A DNA stretch of 64,000 nt from Heterobilharzia americana (Eukaryota > Platyhelminthes > Trematoda > Strigeidida > Schistosomatidae), in contig OX104131.1 of the NCBI GenBank assembly GCA_944470555.2, forward strand, positions 17,228,515-17,292,514, read 5' to 3'. Position numbers and translations under genes: made by a program. The notes beneath the pieces were generated by a model, which was given only the letters and a program-made list of their open reading frames with translations, did no database searches and was not told the origin of the DNA. This document shows, in pieces, positions 34,200 to 45,900 of the stretch (position 1 is its first letter; every line of letters begins with the position of its first letter).

Positions 34200-35990
34200 T
34201 TTTCATCCATGCCCTCATATGCTCTACTGTTAAAAGATAACTTCTAAGGTAGGTTTCTGGTTAAAGCGCAAAAACAGTGTTCAGATAGAAGGGATTATGG
34301 ACGATATGATACACCATGATCATATCGCATTTGACCTACCTGTGCAGCACCGATCGAAGCTTAAGGGCGACAGAGCAATCCGGGTAAGGTTTACATTTTA
34401 ATTCAGTCACTTCGTAGTTGCTCTCTGAACCCGTTTCAAGATAGCGATGTCTTGTGTCAAGTAAGATGACACAACAAGCGAATTCTTCTTTGGGTTAGAC
34501 CATGCATGGTTTCGAATAGCCCGGGTTAATCTTTCTATAGGTCTTGAAGAGTACTTCAGGAGTCCATAAGCCGTGTTTGCTGCAAAGCCACAATGAGCAG
34601 AAGCTTGAAGTGTATCACTAAGGGTAACCCCCAGATCCTTTTTAATGTTTGAGTGAGAGATATTTACTTGCCCTAGGAGTAAGAACTGATATTACGCTTA
34701 CGTTTGTCCAACTAGCATTATCTTCATCAACTGAGGTGGCTTGGACACGTGCTGCGTCTGCCCAGTCACCACCTGCCTCGACGTGCAATGCTAGCAGAAG
34801 TTGGACTAAGTTGGAAGAAGGCTCAGAGTGGCCAGACCAAGACATGGCATAAGTTCATGAAATCCCTAAATGTTGGTATGAGGAGTTTAGGGAGGTGTCG
34901 ATAACCTGGCTGGGGCCCCCGAGACGATACGAATAAGTGGTTGAGGACTCTTGATGACGTGACCGAAAACCGATCACAGTGGCACAGATGTATTCAATCC
35001 GTGATGTCTGCTAAAGCTTGACCGTTTTGATTAGTCTTCATTTTTAAATCCTTTCTCCTCCCATACACTTTTTTACTTTGATCTAAGTGTTTTCTATCTT
35101 GTTCTGTGTATACTACTGTGAGGGGTAGCAGTTAGAACTGGTATATTTTTATGAGAGGTTCTACGTTGCTTTCATTTATCTATCTGTCTTATACTTTTCG
35201 GTGATAATAGGGGCAAGTTTCCACTCGTTTAATTCAAGATTTTGAATAGGTCTTCCTGAAAGACAGAGCACTGTATTTGACTCTAAATCTTCAGATCGGG
35301 ATATTCAAGTGGATGAGAATTTAGGGTTATAAGTAATTCATTTATCAAAAGCAAACAGTAGTAGACCAAGAATGGAACACTGAGTTACCCCAATAGGTAT
35401 CGGAAAACAATCAAACAAGGAAAATCGCTCTGATCGTTTGCAACCGATCGTTCAGGTAATCCCTAAACTAACCGAGTAGCTTTCCATGTACACCCATAAA
35501 GTGAAGTTTCTTGTATAGTATCTGATAATTAACCGCACTAATTGTCTTCGAAAAATCAAGTAGCCTAACATGAATGGAATTTTTCGATGCAACAGAGTTC
35601 AGCTATTGCAAGCTATGAACATGGCGTTACATGGCCTATCAGGTAAAAACCCGCATTAAGAGTCTGTTAGGATTGATCACCTTAGTGATTAACCACAAAA
35701 TGAGTCGTGTATTACTCTTTCCCTAACCGCAGCTGAGAAGATTGGAGAGATTAGTCTATCTAGAGGTAATAAGTTTATTTCCACCCTTATGTACTGGGAT
35801 GACTGCCACTCGTTCCCAATCAGACAGAGACCTGGATTCTAGAACATGTATCTGAAGAGGTTCACTACGAGACGTTTAAAGCGTCGACGCACTGAGTGCA
35901 GTGGTCATCGTCGTCATTGGGTGTGAAAAGACTCATCCCAACTGACTGCTGACTACATTTAGGAGTAAAAGCAGCTCAAACATAAGTGGA
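34200..35990 (-). mobile_element. CR1-like element, minus strand, split by an RTE-B fragment
   Basis: From 35990 down: VIPVHKGGNKLI, LLDFSKTISAVNYQILYKKL (RT block A region), HFMGVHGKLLG and DRLQTIRA, to about 35250. After the interruption at 34690..35240 the frame resumes with KDLGVTLSDTLQASAHC, then AILKRVQRATTK, ending near 34200. The two halves are in the correct order and orientation for one copy. Confidence 0.7.
34690..35240 (+). mobile_element. RTE-B 3' fragment inserted in a CR1 copy
   Basis: It begins in the ORF tail (LRWLGHVLRLPSHHLPRRAML-type, here CTGAGGTGGCTTGGACACGT) and runs through the RTE-B 3' UTR. Insertion edges are approximate; no target-site duplication could be fixed. 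Confidence 0.7.
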
Positions 35991-36745
35991 CAAAGGACTT
36001 TTGGGCTGATTAAGAGCAGTGGTAAGTGAAGAAAGAAAGAGATAGAGATGGAGAAGGCATCGGTATTAGGTCATACTCGGCGATTATTTAAGCTTATTAA
36101 GTATATTAGCACCAAAAAGCGATGGTTAGTGAGACCATCACTGAAAAGGTTGGGTCGCTAATAACCTCTCGGGATAGTTAGCTAGAGCATAGGATGGAAC
36201 ACTAGGGGACAGTTTTACTGGCCTACAGCTGCGCTTCAGTTGTCCAGCATCTTACCAGCCCAAACCTGAATGGGACTCATATATTGGTCACCTAACTCTT
36301 CTCGAAGTTAAGAAGGCTGTTTCAAACCTAAAACAGTGCAGTGCACTAGGACCTGATGGTTTGCAACTCGAAGTTCGTATGAAATGATATAGAAAGTTAC
36401 CGAGTAGAATAACAGAGATATTAGGTAGCATATGAGAGTCCAGGTCTGTGACCATTCATTTGACAACCATAGAAGAACCAGTGCGACTAACACTATGTCC
36501 AAGATCCTAGGGTCCATGGTTACCCCACGTCTAATTGGGACTGGCGAACAGCAAACTCGAGAAAACCAGGCAGGTTTCAGACCTGAATGAGGGTGCATAA
36601 GTCATATTTTCACCCTCTGATAGGTTATGGAACATAGGCATACCTGCTGGTGGCCATACTTCTTGACCTAAAGGCGTCATTCGACTTTGTCGACCGTGAG
36701 GTGTTGTGCCGATATCTATTTCATCAAAAATTCGACAAGTAGTAT
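35990..36745 (+). pseudogene. RTE linker and RT fragment just upstream of the kinase gene
   Basis: Patches match LGHTRRLFKLIKYI, an HLTLLEVKKAVSNLKQC segment, SKILGSMVTPRLI and TRKPGRFQT. It ends at about 36740 in the FVDREVLCRYL block before the RT catalytic centre. The kinase start codon is only about 110 bases further on. Confidence 0.65.
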
Positions 36746-36851
36746 TCATTTCCTACTAATTTGGTAACATTTGATGTTTCATTGCAGAATTCGGTCACTG
36801 TTTTTAACGAGACCAGTTTCTATAAAATCAAATATTGCCAACTATCAGAAG

Positions 36852-36926
36852 ATGAAGTTTAATGTTTGTTTTGTATTGGGTGGACCAGGTGCGGGGAAAG
36901 GTACCGTGTGTCAGCAGATTGTAAAA
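36852..36926 (+). CDS. CMPK1: UMP-CMP kinase exon 1 (P-loop)
   Basis: The exon holds 25 codons starting MKFNVCFVLGGPGAGKGT, with the glycine-rich ATP-binding P-loop at residues 10-18. The ATG is chosen because homologues begin only a few residues before this beta strand and the frame upstream gives no better start. It ends in ...CAGATTGTAAAA followed by the donor GTTAGT, phase 0. A TTTCATTGCAG acceptor at about 36777-36787 could open a 5' UTR exon or serve as a spliced-leader trans-splice site; that is inference. Confidence 0.9.
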
Positions 36927-39900
36927 GTTAGTGAGTTTCATTAATTCAAATGTATTATTATCCTTATTGACATGTCATTGACTACTGAAGTGATTAGTGT
37001 GTACTTTACGAGTAGAAAGATTCAGTGTAAAGCGTAACAACGCCAACTACAAAATAATCATCGTTGGTAGTAAATTTACTTGTTAGATATTTTTAATCCA
37101 TTCACTAAATTATAGATAATAAATAAAATAATGTAGCTGAACTGAGCACAGGTATACTTAACGTACTAGCCTATTCTGTGAGAGCGTTTTATTACTATTC
37201 GCTTGCCCACTGTGAAGTTGCTGGGGTTTAGTCTCAACTCCGGATCAATTAATCGGAAGTTAAATGCTTAAACCACCTAACCAGTCAGTTATTGCATTGC
37301 ATTCATTGCATTCTTCGCAAACGCGTGGGTTATACTTGAGTTTCATGCAGTTCGCAAAGTGGAAACATTAAATAGTACTGCTGAGTGATATGAGTAAATT
37401 ATGTATGATTCTGATGAGAACGTCTATACGTTTCTTGATAGGTAGAGTTTCACACTAATATAGACATGTTTAGCGTGAGAAAAAACTTTTTGAACACTCA
37501 AGATGCCTTAAATTTCTCTGTTGTTAGCTCTTCAACAAAGCCAAGTATCGCCTCTGGCAGTTTGTTTGCAATATTGAAATGGCTGCTTCAGTATCAATTC
37601 TGTAATCTTTATTAATAATGTTTTGCGGTGGATAATGATGGCTGTCTATCAACCGCGCTTATCAATGTTTGTGAATTCAGCTGCTTTTGTAGCCATTTTG
37701 GTACGTTTTGCCATCCTCAAGTGCGTACCTCGATTAGTCCCCCCTATGTATGTGCGTTCACACAATCACATGTAAACCAATAGACGTAGTGTGATGTGAC
37801 GCAGTCGCTAGTGCAGTGATGAGGTCTATGTTGCAAAATGTGTTTGGTTTTCTTGACTACGATAAGCCTAGCTGAATAATGTTTTACTGATGGCAGGTTT
37901 TAGCCTTCGTTTTAAATTACGCTGTAAGATTCCCCTCTGTATGGTAGTACTATATAAACATATTTCTTCGGAGCAGAATACAGAGTGGGTTTCGGTTACT
38001 ACTTTGATGTCATCATCCATTGAGACCTCTGTACAAATATACTGATCCCTTTTGAGTTAGCGCTTATCAAACCTCGGCTATATTGAGTTGCATAAAAGCT
38101 ATAACCCTCTCCAAGTAAGTTCCCCGCCAATCGACCATTTCATTGAACCGTCTTTCCCACGACTCATCCACCTGTCCAAATCAACACAGGACCAGGAATT
38201 ACTGCGTAATGGTCCCAGTTGCTACACCTCATGTCATTACATCATTTAAAAAAAAACAGTGAAGTGGAAGATGAAGAAAAGAAAATTCAGTCAAAAGAAA
38301 TATAAAATACGAAAGGAGAGAAAGGAAGAATGAGAAAATGGAAAAGATTCCTCACACGTTAAGTGCATATCGTCTTGTACAGTGTTATGTCTTTCTAGCG
38401 AACATGTCTCATCTTCGGGTTTTTCACATCGCAGCATATTTCCTATAGAAAGTAATTTCACCAGTAAGATCAGTCAGGCTCCCAATATTTGACGTTAATA
38501 TCAGCTAGCAATAGTTCTAGAGGACTTACCTTTGCCTCACCATCTATCTATTTGTCGGGAATGTTCCCCTTCAAATGTGAAATGAACTTCATCATTACAT
38601 AATAAAAACAGCTCTTTCAAACACGTCGAAGGCACAGGGAAAGAAAAACTACACGATGTATGGTCACAAATAATGTCAATTGTTTAGGAGGTCTGGTAAG
38701 TAAGGAGTTCACAAATTCTTGTCTCTGATACCAATTAATATCACTAAGATGATCTAAAAGCTAAAACTTATCTTTCAAAGAAAACCTACATATCTCACTT
38801 CTAATAGGAAATACACTTTTGGCTAAGCATTTCGCCAATTCATATGTAGGTGAACAACATATAAACAGCATAGGACGTAGAGGATTGTTGGTCTTGTGAA
38901 TTTTAGGTAACCCGAACCAAATAGGTTTTTGGGAAGCGAATTCCTCCTTACTGATGAAATTCATATTCAAGAGTTCCACTAGATTAGATATTACTGTATT
39001 TTCTAATTTTCGAAAGTCATCCGACAGAACATCAGTCACATATTTACTTTCCTCCCTAAGGATGGATATTGTCTTGCTGTTGTAATCACATTCGCTTACG
39101 GCGACCACACCTGACCTCTTATCGGTTTTGAGAAGATACGGTGACTAAACCGATAGCTGCTACCTTTACGTGGTGGTCGGGCTTGCATATCACAATGACC
39201 CAACGAGCTATGCTGGTGGAACGCTTGTTCCCTCGAGGTCCTACCATACCAGAAAGGTCTGTTGGGTAGTGGTTAGACGAAAAGCAGTTACCGTCATAGT
39301 GTAAATTGCTACACTATGATGGGGGTCTGAGGGCGAAGTCGTACTGCTGCTAGCTGGATGGGGTGTGACAGCAGTAAGGTGTTTCCCTTGGATGACCAGC
39401 AGTGCCATGCTGATGCTGCCTTCTCAGTGGAAGGGGGGGTTAGAAAAGGTCGGCCCCAAAAATAACACACTCCACCACGCCCCACGGTCTGCCGGGCCGG
39501 CGGTGTTGGTTCACTTGTCGTTTCCTTTCGACCATCCGGCCCCAAAAATACAAAAATTCAAAATAATCATACTCAAAAGGCTGGGTGTGACAGGCCTCAA
39601 GCAGATGTCCGATGGGCTCTGCGGTCACACAAATCTCTTTCAGGTACCTTAAGAAGAAATAGCCTTCCACGGTGTGGGCAGCCGGGAAGTGTCAACCGCC
39701 CTCACAACTCTGTCAGCACCCAAGTTTCTTCTGACTGCTATCCTCCTCCTCCATCATTACCTTCTAATCTTCCTTCACGTCTCTTAATTAATGATGCTGC
39801 ATCATCTTCAATTTCTCCTACCTCTGCAGCCTTCGACAACGATCTGAGTCCACAGAACAGCCCCTGGTCTCCTTAAACCACGCTCCAAATTACATATTGG

Positions 39901-42900
39901 AGCCTTCAATGTCCGCACCCTCCGTCAAATTGGCCAACAGGCTTCGTTGGCAAAGACTCTAGCAACTCGGGCATGGATGTGTGCTGTGTTTGTGAGACAC
40001 GCATACAGGACCCAAGTGTGGTTATTCACCTGACCTCTCCTGACCAATCTGGTGAATCTGCAAAATTCACCCTTCGAGTTTCTGGAGATTCGATAGCTAG
40101 CTCTCGTGGTCTTGCAGGTGTAGGTATAGCATTAAGCACCAGGGCAGAAAACTCACTACTAGACTGGATCCCAGTTGATAGTCGCCTCTGCGCTATGAGG
40201 CTGAACGGCACAGTGAGAACTAAAAGGAATAGTGAGACTCGCCGTTGTCTCTTTGTAATCTCTGCTTACGCACCCACTGACTGTAGTTCGGATGAAGTGA
40301 AGGACGAGTTCTACCATAAACTGTCTAACCTCCTCTCGAAAGCCAAACGTTCGGACGTAGTGGTTGTTGCAGGTGACCTCAACGCACAGGTGGGTAGACT
40401 GAGTGAGGCAGAAAGGCACTTAGGTGGCACTTTCGGAATCCCAGCTGAACGTACAGATAACGGTGATCGCCTATTACAACTATGCTCAGATAACCGCCTA
40501 TTTTTAGCCAGCACAAATTTCAGACATAAAGAAAGGCACTGTCTGACCTGGCGTCCACCGAGCTCGACTCAGCGATGGACACAGATAGACCACATTGCTA
40601 TTAGTCATCGCTGGAGAGGATCGGTGGAAGACTGCCGCTCCTTCTGGAGTACGTGTTTGGACAGCGATCATGCGTTGGTCCGAGCACGTATATGCCTGCG
40701 TCTCAATGGACGTAGAAAAAATTTGGCAACAAAACCACTACGAGTTCTGCTGGACAACGAAAACACCAAAGCCGTGTTCAGTGAGAAGTTGGCTAGGCAG
40801 TTATCGGAACAAAAGACTGTCACTCATCCAGAAGAAGCTTGGTGCCATCTTCAGTCTACTGTAAAAGCAGCACTGGAGACTGTAGCCGACTCCAAGATAA
40901 TGGCTAAAAAGAGCCAGTGGATATCAGCAGCTTCTTCCAAACTAATGGATGCACGTGAATGCATCCCTGCAGGCTCTGAGTACAATGAAGAGCGAGCGCA
41001 ACTTAAAAATAAACTGACGAAAAGTCTGCGCAACGATCGTGAACAGTGGTGGGCAGCAAAGGCTAAAGAGATGGAAAAGGCAGCGGCGATCGGTAACAGT
41101 AGACAGTTATTTAGACTTATTAAGGAGACTGGGGGGAAATGGTCAACAACAGTTAGTGAGGTTATAGCGGAGAAGGACGGATCGCGATTCACTCGCAGGG
41201 AAGGCGACTGGGACGATGGGCAGAACACTTTGAGGAACAGTTTAACTGGCCTCCAGCCACCATTGCGCTGCCCGCTATCCAGTCGGACCCTGAATGGGAC
41301 ATAGAGACAGGTCCCCCAACACTAGAAGAAGTTGAGAAAGCGGTAGGTAGCCTGAAACGGGAAGGGCAGCAGGACCAGACGGACTACCTGCTGAGGTATA
41401 CAAGAATGGTGGTAGAGTTCTCTTAGTCAGGCTAACGGAAGTGTTAGCCAGTATATGGGAATCAAATACGATCCCCTCCGACTGGTCTAAGTCACTCATC
41501 ATCCCAGTCTTCAAGAAAGGCGAGAAGTCCTCTTGTGATAACCACAGAGGAATCAGCCTGACAAACATAGTGTCTAAGATCCTAAGTTCTATAATTCTCC
41601 GACGCCTGAGTGGAGCTCGGGAACAGCAAGCCCGAGAAAACCAGGCAGACCTGGCCGTGGATGTATCGACCAAATATTCACACTGCGCCAGGTCCTGGAA
41701 CATAGGCATGCTTACAGACGCCCGACAATAGCTGTATTTCTCGACCTGAAGGCGGCATTTGACTCCGTTGATCGAGAAGTCTTATGGCAGTGTCTGTCAC
41801 TGAAAGGCGTGCCTAGTAAGTACATCACCTTATTGAAAGCTCTCTACTCGAACACTTGTGGGCATGTTAGAGCCTATGGTGAGTTGTCCAGGGAGCTATA
41901 CTCATCAAGTGGTGTCCGTCAAGGATGCCCACTATCCCCATTCTTATTTAATTTTATCATAGATATTCTTATGGAGGTTTCCCTCTCGTCACCTAATTAC
42001 AAGACGTTGACCCATCACAGGTGAATTTTCCTTAGATCTAGAATATGCAGATGACATAGTCCTGTTAGGTGAAGACGCTGACAAGATGCAGAGTCTTCTG
42101 AACACTTTGAGTGGGAATTTGAGAATGTTTGGGATGCGATTTTCACCACCCAAATGCAAATTTTTGCTCCAGGACTGGTCTTCAGCGGTACCGCGGTTAA
42201 CAATAGAGAGTGAAGTGGTTGAGTGTGTTGACCACTTCACTTACCTGGGAAGTAGGATCAACCCGGTGGGTTAGTTGCCGATGAGATTTCTGCACGGATA
42301 CAAAAGGCTCGATTGGCTTTTGCCAATTTGCGCCACCTATGGCGCCGCCGTGATATTCGTTTGTCTATTAAGGGTCGCGTGTACTGCACAGCAGTCCGCT
42401 CTGTTCTACTGTATGGCTGTGAAACATGGCCATTGAAAGTGGAAGACAAAAGGTTCAGGTGTTTGACCACCGTTGCCTTCGTAGTATAGGACGTATTCCG
42501 TGGTGTCACCATGTGAGTAATGCAGAAGTTAGGTGTAGAGTTTTGGGAGAAGAGGTAAGTCAGTCGACGAGGTTGTGAACCTTCATCGACTGAGATGGTT
42601 GGGACACGTACTACGTATGCCTAGTCACCGATTGCCTCGTCACACAATGTTGGCTGAGGTGGGTTCAGGCTGGAAAAAGGCCCGAGGTGGCCAGACTAAA
42701 ACATGGCACCAATGTATGAAGTCTCTGACTGTTGGTTTAAGCCATGTAGGACGATGCAGACTAGGTGGTTGGGGTCCACGGGACAAGAGGAACCAGTGGT
42801 TGGAGACCCTAGGTGATATGGCTCAGAACCGAAGTCAGTGGCGCAGATGTATACACACATTATCCTCATCTTAACAACGCTATACCGAATCTCACTATTT

Positions 42901-45900
42901 TGTCACTCCTCTTTCCTTTCTTCTCGTACTTTATATTTCTTTTGACTGCATTCACTTATCTTCATCCTTCACCTCACTACCTTTTTACTTGATGTGCTGA
43001 TATGAGGTGTGGCAACTCGGACCGTTACGCAGTAATGCCTGGTCCTATGTTGATGATGATGATGATGGTGACTAAACCTCGGTCAAAATATAAAAGCGAT
43101 TCTGATAATGTGTGGAGCTCGAAAACTTAAGACTTGAGAAAAAAAGGTGAATTTCAGACCTGGACGACGGTGCATCGACCAGACCTCTACTCGTCAGATT
43201 ATGGGACAAAGGCATACTTACCGGCCAACGACACTTGCCATATTTCTAATGCTAAAGGGGGATTTGATCCTGTTGGTCGGTGTCTGACTATGAAGGGAGT
43301 AGCGAGGCAGTATGTAACACTAATCAAGGCTGTCTATTGGAATTAACACCTCCACATATGGGCTTATGTGGAGTTGTCACCTAAATTAACAACAACTAAT
43401 GGTTTCCGCCAAGGATACTCATCGTCACTGTTCCTGTTTAACTGCGTTAATAAACGTAACCTTAGGTACATCTGACTTTACAACCGATAGATCAAATTTA
43501 TGAGGGGCATTCAATTGAATCGAGTATGCGGGCGATATTACCTTACTATGCAAAATACTGATAAAAGGCAGAGTCTTCTGAACGCGGTGAGCAGAAATCT
43601 GTATATGTTTGGCAGGTATTTTGCACCTGTTAAATCGACAGAAAGATGAATGTTAGATGCTGCTTCAACACTGGTCTTCAGTTACTATCAGTTTAAGGAT
43701 AGAGAGAGAGAGAGAGTGAGGAGGTCGAATGGATTGATTTTTTCATTCGTTCGGGATGTTCCATCGCCCTGAATGGGCTGGTTGCTGATAAGGCATGACC
43801 GTTAAAATTGCAAGCTATAAAAATATGCCAGGTCTTTGATCACACGCATCTTCGCAGAATCGTTCACGTATAGTGGGATCACCTTGTGGGTAATGTCGAG
43901 GTTATGTGAAGGTTACTAGGCAGAAAAGACAAGGTAGTTGATAAGGTTTTGAATCTTCACCGACTGAAGTGGCTCGGACATGTATTGTGTATGCCGACAT
44001 GCAATGTTGACTTAAGTAGAATTGGTTGAGAAGAGATCTCAGGATGACTATAAAGTCCCACTGATAGTCCGCAACATGTAATTAGAGAGGTTGTAGATTG
44101 CCTGTTTGAGGTCCTCAAGATGATAGGAATGAATGATTTGGGACACTTAGTAAAATGTCTGCAGATGTATTCACCCTGACATCTTCTAAAGCCTGACTAT
44201 TTTGAATAATCTTCATTTTGTAATTACTTCCCTCCTAATATACCTCTGTCTACTTTAATACCAGTCTTTTTCTACCTATTGGTTCTTTACATGCTGCTTG
44301 TAGAGTGGGGCAACTTGAACAGATGCAACATTCGTCCTAGTGACTAGTAGTGGAATCCAGGACGTGCGTTTCATCCTATCTGGGACTCGTCAGCTGGATG
44401 TATTTTCATCCCACTGAGTGATGTTGTTCCCTCTGGGACTCATACTCGGTACCCATCACTTCAAATGTCAGAGCGTTATCTATTAGGCCACTGGGGTCCG
44501 ATAGCCATCTCTTGTGCAACGAGTATCGGCTTCTGTTTTGATACTTAGTATTTCCCGTTACTACATAGGGCCAAATTGCTCGATCTCTGTTGGTACCTGT
44601 GTGGTACTTGGTTTTATCTAACTGACTGACAGCAGCAGTTAAACTGAGTAACCTGCAACCAAAGTTAGTAAAGGTAGAGGATTTCTATAGTCTCATTCAT
44701 ATGGACCTAAAAGAAGGGTCTTTGTGGTGACAATGATGGCATAAGTGGTAGAGACGGAACCACTTATGCCCAATACTCGACAATTGTTTTAACTTATTGA
44801 AGAGATCGGTGCGAAAATGACAATAGGCGGTCAGAGTGTAATGGACAAGGGTGGGTCCTCGATAACGTTTCAGATAAAGCGAACGAAACTGGGTCGGGCA
44901 GTTCAAAAAGCCATTCAATCACCCTAGAGCTAAGGTCTTATCTCCAAACCTCTCACTAACTTAAATGTAATGTAGACGTCGGTCTTTCAACTCTCATCGA
45001 ATTTGAAAAGGCTTTTTAAAACCTGAAATAATGTGAAGCAATACTACCTGATTGTTTGACGTTAAGAATCTCCTAGAGTGGAGTGCAAGAATTACTGATT
45101 AGCGTAATCGAGTACTGGCTAGTTTGTGGCAATTAGGGGAAGCCCCATCAGATTGATCTACTCCCTTGATCATTCCAGTTTATTAGAAATGGGAGAGGAA
45201 TCTTGCTGCGATAATCACTGGTAAACCAACCTGACTATTGTGGTGTGTACGATACTAGGTTTACAGTCATTGAGATTAACAAAGTGAAGAAAATCAGACA
45301 GATTTCAGATGTGGAAGGGAATGCATACTTCATAATTTCATCCTTTAATTTTTGGGACACAAGCATACTTGGTAGTACCCGAAAATTTCTGTATTTTTCT
45401 ACATTAAAGCGCTATCTTATGGTATCAATTGAGAGATGTGACAGTGTTAAGATACGAAACAAGAATGTTATACCAATCAAAATTCTGTTCTGAAGTTCAC
45501 ACAGTCATATCAAGGCTTATAGAGTCGTTATTATTATGACGGCAGATAAAATATGTTCACGTAAGTGATACGGATAACCGTGTCTGGTGAACATAGAACG
45601 TAAGATCTTAGGCCATGTTCGTCACACTGATTCCCCTGTGGTTATCACACGAGAATTTCTCCCCTTTCTTGGAAAGTGAAATAGTGATTGAAACCAAATA
45701 GGGAAATATATGAATCCCATATGCTAGCTAACACTTCACTTAACCTGAAGAATAGTCCGCAACCGCCGTCCTAAAATATCTTTGCTACTAGTCCATATGG
45801 CTATGATGCCCTTCATTGTTTCAGATCACTTGTTACCTTCTACACTTCTTCAAGAGTTGGGTAACCTGTCTCTGTGTTCTTTTCGGAATACGATTGGATA

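Larger units (their letters stand above)
37450..39139 (-). mobile_element. Penelope-like element in intron 1, interrupted twice
   Basis: From 39139 down: LLKTDKRSGVVAVSE, then the open frame 39108..38761, then RT continuation to about 38530, then a GIY-YIG domain at about 37830-37560 (YVYWFTCDC...PKWLQKQL). A tail ILGFVEELTTEKFKAS ends near 37480. An RTE-A 3' UTR sits at 38165..38345. The 5' side continues beyond the RTE-A insertion at 43079..43100. The order is correct for a single element. Confidence 0.75.
39152..43066 (+). mobile_element. Full-length RTE-A (SR2-like) retrotransposon
   Basis: The copy is 3915 bases, the size known for SR2 of Schistosoma mansoni, bounded by a 12-bp duplication. 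Its 5' leader starts GATAGCTGCTACC and its 3' end has the GAT-repeat tail typical of RTE. It encodes an apurinic-type endonuclease then RT, broken by frameshifts near 39982, 41200 and later. RT keeps FLDLKAAFDSVDRE (41738-41779), GVRQGCPLSPFLFNFIIDIL and LEYADDIVLL with intact YADD. The C-terminal tail runs VDHFTYLGSRI, AVRSVLLYGCETWP and HRLRWLGHVLRMPSHRLPRH. It is the youngest large insertion in the window, but no longer codes for one protein. Confidence 0.93.

Noticed and set aside
39365..39652. 95-codon frame in the RTE-A 5' region as a separate ORF1
   Set aside because: No zinc-knuckle or coiled-coil motif is visible. Related copies at 16066 and 16197 break the frame at different points, so it is treated as leader sequence.
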